Shown piece after piece: positions 12,392 to 15,296 of a DNA stretch of 15,296 nucleotides (within the stretch, counting starts at the first letter, position 1; every line of letters starts with the position of its first letter). Both the position numbers and the translations under genes were made by a program. The notes beneath the pieces were generated by a model. The model saw only the letters and a list, made by a program, of their open reading frames with translations, was not told the DNA's origin and searched no databases. This DNA is from Clostridiales bacterium UBA6386 (GTDB lineage: Bacteria; Bacillota; Clostridia; Oscillospirales; Oscillospiraceae): the NCBI GenBank assembly GCA_002437585.1, contig DJQM01000026.1:9783-25078 (forward strand), read 5' to 3'.

Positions 12392-14806
12392 TTAACGCAC
12401 TCTTCCGTAACCGGACAGGAAGCTTCCGTCTCTGGCATCCAGAGCCATCAGCTCGTGAATGCCCAGCTCCTGGCCGATGGTATTGCCATCGGAGAACCTG
12501 TAAATGACGGTGCCCATGACGATCAGCTCCGGAATTTCCTCGCCGCTGTCCGTTTTTCTGGTTTCCAGTACCAGGTCTGTCAGATTCACGAAGCACTCCA
12601 CGTCGGTGTAGCCCATTTCCTTGGTATCAAGACCAAAGCCGTCCATGGTTCCGGCCTGCATTTCCCGCTTCACCGCCGCCAGCATCTCAGGTGCGGACAG
12701 GATTCCCGCTTCCGCCGGTGCTGTCAGGTCGTAGTAGATATCCGCCTGGAAGGTGACTGTGCCGTCGTCGCTCAGGAACGTCTCGCCCCAGTGGGCATCC
12801 TGGCTCAGGGTGGTCTCTTCCGGTTCTCCGGTGGTCATGAGCGACATGAGATTCCAGTACTCCCCTTCCGAAATCTTCGTCAGGTCAAACCAGACGTCGT
12901 AGACCTTCCGGTCAGCGATAAAGAAGGTATGCCACCGCCTCACCGCCTGAGCCTGCCCATCCGGCACATCGCTTTCCACCTGAAGCTCCCAGTCGCCGTA
13001 GACAGAGCTGCCCGCCATTTGGATCAGACTGGAATCCAAAACATCCGCAACTCCCGCTTCTGCCAACCAATCGAAATCCGCATAAGGATTCTCCACAGAA
13101 TCCGGAATGCCATAGATGTCAATGCCGCCGATTCTTTCCCCGTCCTTCGTGAAGTGGAGCACACCATTCTGATCGGATTTCAGGCGCACGCTCTCCGGCA
13201 GCATTGCCAGGTCAATGGGCAGGGATGAAGGAATTGCGGCCGTCTCGCTGCCAAAGCTGACGGTATTCAGGATTGCGTTCTCCACCTCCGGGCTGACAGC
13301 ATACTCGTCAAACCACACATCGTAAATGCGGTTTTCCCACTGGTAAACATTATGCCGATTCAAAAGGGTTTTGGGCTGCCCCTCAGGCACGTCGCTGAAA
13401 AATTCCACCGTGTAGCCCATGGTCAGATTGCCGCCGGCGGAGTATCCCACATTCTCCATGCCCCACTCCGGGAACACCAGCTCCTCCAGCCAATCCGCGC
13501 CGGAGATGTCACTGGGGATTTTGAAAGCCCGGACACCGCCGATGACGGTGCTTCCCTCCCGCAGTTCCTCTTCGCACCGATCCTCACTGATTTCCAGTGT
13601 CATCTGGATGCAGCCCTCAGGGAGCGTATAATACAGATCCCATACGCCGATGCTTGCCGGGCCGGAGATGCCTGATATGGCGTTTTCCGACAGTGTGACA
13701 TAGTCCATGTATATCCAGCCCCGGTCGGTGCGACCCCAGCTGTCCTTCCTCTCCAGGATGGTAATGGCCGTACCAGGCTCGTAGCTGCCTACGACGGTGC
13801 TGACGGGGCTGGCTTCCGCACGAATATTCAGGGGCTTTTCGGCGGTTACAATGGCTCCCATAGGCGTACTGTCCGTCTTCCGGGGATTCAGGGCGCAGGC
13901 GGCCAGCACCACCAGGCACAGCACCGCGCAGATTCCGCTGACCCAGACCTTGGGTCGCTTCCACCGAGCCATGTTCCGCACCCGCCCACGGGTGTCTCCC
14001 TCGCCGAAGGCCAGGGGCATTCCCGCGATCAGCCGCTTGTGGGTAGCCAGCCGCAGAAGCGCCTGGGAATAGTCCGCCCGGATGTCCTCCCCCAGCCGGT
14101 TGATCACCGCCTCGTCGCAGCTCATTTCCATGTCCTTCCCGCCCAGCAGGAAAGCCAGCCACACCAGCGGATTGAACCAGTGGACGCACAGAGCCCCATA
14201 GCCCAGCAGCTTCCACAGGGGGTCGCCCCGACGCACATGCCGCCGCTCGTGGGCGATGATGAACCGCCGTTCGGCATCTGGCGTGTCCGAGGGCAGGTAG
14301 ATTTTCGGGGCGATTACGCCCATGACAAAGGGCGTGGAAAGGTTATCCGCCAGATAAATTTCCCCCTGGTAGGGTGCCGCCTCCCGGAGCCTTCGCCGGA
14401 GGGCAAGGTACTGCGCCAGGCTGTAGGCCGCCATCAGCACCCCACCGGCCAGCCACACACCGGCGGCGATTTCCATGGGAGTGGGGGCGGTTTTGGCTTT
14501 CTCCGGCTGCGCGTCAACCTGAGATACGTCCGAAGGGGTGAAATCGGCGGTCTGGATGACCGTCTGCACCGGGCGATAGGTCACGGTGCCAAGGCCTTCG
14601 GTGGTGGTTACGGGCAGAGGCTTCAGCACGGACAGCCCCGCTGTGATGGACAGAGGACACAGCAGCCGGAACAGCACCGCCGCCCACAGGGCATAGGCAT
14701 AAATTTTCGGGGCGCGCTTCAGAAGCAGCCTGGCCAGCAGCACCACGCCGATGACGACGCTTCCCGTCAGGCTCATATTGAGCACCTTTTCAAAGGCCGC
14801 CGTCAT
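12392..14806 (-). CDS. BlaR1/M56-family metalloprotease sensor with an atypical ectodomain
   Basis: The 804-residue protein has the BlaR1/MecR1 membrane protease architecture: hydrophobic segments at about 13-30, 36-57 and 113-136, the zinc motif HERRH (186-190) with E227 in the following MEMSCDEAV, and a membrane segment at about 287-304. In BlaR1 this protease, once activated, leads to loss of the partner repressor. The outside part here is not a penicillin-binding domain; no SxxK/SxN/KTG layout is apparent. Instead, about 317-372 looks like a bacterial SH3 domain (LNIRAEASPVSTVVGSYEPG). Residues 424-520 and 556-660 then repeat one another (both contain SDVPxGQ and YDVWFD). A last unrecognised domain spans about 672-795. 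I chose ATG 14806, preceded by GGAGGTGA four bases upstream and lying four bases after the repressor stop; an upstream in-frame ATG at 14860 would overlap the repressor gene with no ribosome site. Signal and target are unknown. Confidence 0.88.
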   Translation of the reverse strand: MTAAFEKVLNMSLTGSVVIGVVLLARLLLKRAPKIYAYALWAAVLFRLLCPLSITAGLSVLKPLPVTTTEGLGTVTYRPVQTVIQTADFTPSDVSQVDAQPEKAKTAPTPMEIAAGVWLAGGVLMAAYSLAQYLALRRRLREAAPYQGEIYLADNLSTPFVMGVIAPKIYLPSDTPDAERRFIIAHERRHVRRGDPLWKLLGYGALCVHWFNPLVWLAFLLGGKDMEMSCDEAVINRLGEDIRADYSQALLRLATHKRLIAGMPLAFGEGDTRGRVRNMARWKRPKVWVSGICAVLCLVVLAACALNPRKTDSTPMGAIVTAEKPLNIRAEASPVSTVVGSYEPGTAITILERKDSWGRTDRGWIYMDYVTLSENAISGISGPASIGVWDLYYTLPEGCIQMTLEISEDRCEEELREGSTVIGGVRAFKIPSDISGADWLEELVFPEWGMENVGYSAGGNLTMGYTVEFFSDVPEGQPKTLLNRHNVYQWENRIYDVWFDEYAVSPEVENAILNTVSFGSETAAIPSSLPIDLAMLPESVRLKSDQNGVLHFTKDGERIGGIDIYGIPDSVENPYADFDWLAEAGVADVLDSSLIQMAGSSVYGDWELQVESDVPDGQAQAVRRWHTFFIADRKVYDVWFDLTKISEGEYWNLMSLMTTGEPEETTLSQDAHWGETFLSDDGTVTFQADIYYDLTAPAEAGILSAPEMLAAVKREMQAGTMDGFGLDTKEMGYTDVECFVNLTDLVLETRKTDSGEEIPELIVMGTVIYRFSDGNTIGQELGIHELMALDARDGSFLSGYGRVR

Positions 14807-14810
14807 AGCA

Positions 14811-15170
14811 TCACCTCCGCATGGAATCGATGAGCTTCTGAATCTCGTCGATCTCGGCATCGTTCAGCTGCTTCCGGCTGCCGAAGGCCGCCAGGAAGGC
14901 GGGCAGGGAGCCTTGGAAGGCATCCTGGACGTACTGCTCGCTTTGCCGGGCATAGAATTCCTCCCGGCTGACCAGAGCCGTCACCGTGCCGCCCTGGTTC
15001 TGAAACAGCCCCCGGTCGCACAGCCGCTTGAGGACGGTGTAGGTGGTGGTGCGCTTCCAGCGAAGCCGCTCCTCTGCCAGGCCAGCCAGCTGCCGGGAGG
15101 TCAGGGGCGCATTCGACCAGATAATATCCGCGAAAATGGATTCGATTTCGCCGAGATGATAGTCTGCCAT
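14811..15170 (-). CDS. BlaI/MecI/CopY-family transcriptional repressor
   Basis: This is a 119-residue winged-helix repressor of the BlaI family (about 120-130 residues). The helix-turn-helix half (1-72) shows LTSRQLAGLAEE and the family core KRTTTYTVLKRLCDRGLF (39-56). The C-terminal helices serve for dimerisation. The start has AAAGGAGGAA (15176-15185) at good spacing. It is the first gene of a two-gene operon with the M56 protease, whose ribosome site lies in its last codons, so the two are coupled. The standard model is that the dimer represses its own promoter and is removed when the protease is activated. A dyad overlapping the -10 region supports autoregulation. Which resistance or envelope genes it controls elsewhere cannot be seen. 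Confidence 0.94.
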   Translation of the reverse strand: MADYHLGEIESIFADIIWSNAPLTSRQLAGLAEERLRWKRTTTYTVLKRLCDRGLFQNQGGTVTALVSREEFYARQSEQYVQDAFQGSLPAFLAAFGSRKQLNDAEIDEIQKLIDSMRR

Positions 15171-15194
15171 TTGGGTTCCTCCTTTGTCTGTTTT

Positions 15195-15217
15195 CTGTAG
15201 ACAAGTATGTACTACAG
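15195..15217. promoter_or_regulatory. Candidate BlaI-type operator
   Basis: CTGTAG, eleven bases, then CTACAG: a perfect dyad whose arms contain TGTA/TACA-like words as in known BlaI/MecI boxes. It covers the -10 region of the promoter and lies 25 bases before the repressor start codon. A second, smaller dyad (CTAC-N5-GTAG, 15212-15224) overlaps it, so two dimers could bind side by side. Confidence 0.6.
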
Positions 15218-15237
15218 CAAGTAGACCGTTTTGTCAA
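15209..15237 (-). promoter_or_regulatory. Promoter of the blaI-blaR1-like operon
   Basis: Minus strand: perfect -35 TTGACA (15232-15237), a 17-base spacer and a poor -10 TAGTAC (15209-15214). The weak -10 coincides with the dyad operator, as if its sequence were constrained by repressor binding. Beyond it (15241-15296) no gene is seen before the window ends. Confidence 0.6.
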
Positions 15238-15296
15238 GTGCGTTTTCTATTTTTCCCAATTCTTTGGGGGCCGCAATGTAAATGTCAATGAAAAAG

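Noticed and set aside
14807..14860. A longer N-terminus (ATG 14860) for the BlaR1-like protein
   Set aside because: It would overlap the repressor gene by 50 bases without a ribosome site, while ATG 14806 has GGAGGTGA at the right distance.

Overview
The window looks like chromosome from a fairly G+C-rich low-G+C-lineage Gram-positive, most likely a gut-type Clostridia member (Oscillospiraceae/Ruminococcaceae-like). The evidence is a HrcA/CIRCE-controlled clpB, a BlaI/BlaR1-type pair, a lipoprotein-type amino-acid binding protein, a two-subunit-type serine dehydratase, strong AGGAGG-like ribosome sites and sigma-A-type promoters. The taxonomic placement is inference from gene style, not a database match.

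Layout. (1) 3-350 (+): 3' end of an iron-sulfur L-serine dehydratase alpha chain, cut by the window edge. (2) 629-3220 (-): clpB, with a consensus-like promoter, a CIRCE operator in its leader and a strong terminator. (3) 3221-3863: an AT-rich divergent intergenic region with a possible ~95-nt terminated transcript, AT-rich dyads and a very good promoter. (4) 3864-6305 (+): a polar-amino-acid ABC importer (lipoprotein, permease, ATPase) ending in a perfect palindromic terminator. (5) 6488-11449 (+): a tight four-gene operon with its own extended -10 promoter: a GT2-GtrA fusion glycosyltransferase, a membrane-anchored NAGPA-type phosphodiester glycosidase, an unrecognised 693-residue single-pass protein, and a PAP2 phosphatase. 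(6) 11581-12294 (-): a DUF554 membrane protein. (7) 12392-15170 (-): a blaI-like repressor and a BlaR1/M56 metalloprotease whose outside part is not a penicillin-binding domain but an SH3b-like segment plus a duplicated unknown domain. A dyad operator overlaps the blaI -10.

How the parts may work together. The ABC genes form one import system. The four-gene cluster reads as an envelope-glycan module: sugar transfer to or flipping of a polyprenyl carrier, trimming of a phosphodiester-linked sugar outside the cell, a surface protein of unknown role, and recycling of a lipid (pyro)phosphate. That scheme is inference from families. The blaI/blaR1-like pair would sense something outside the cell and relieve autorepression by proteolysis, but the ectodomain argues against a classical beta-lactam signal.

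Most worth a second look: the atypical BlaR1 ectodomain with its internal duplication; the four-gene envelope cluster and its unrecognised surface protein; and a shared palindrome (core GCTGTCATTGCGAACC) that forms the terminators just before and just after that cluster. No tRNA, rRNA, CRISPR array, insertion sequence or phage gene was seen.
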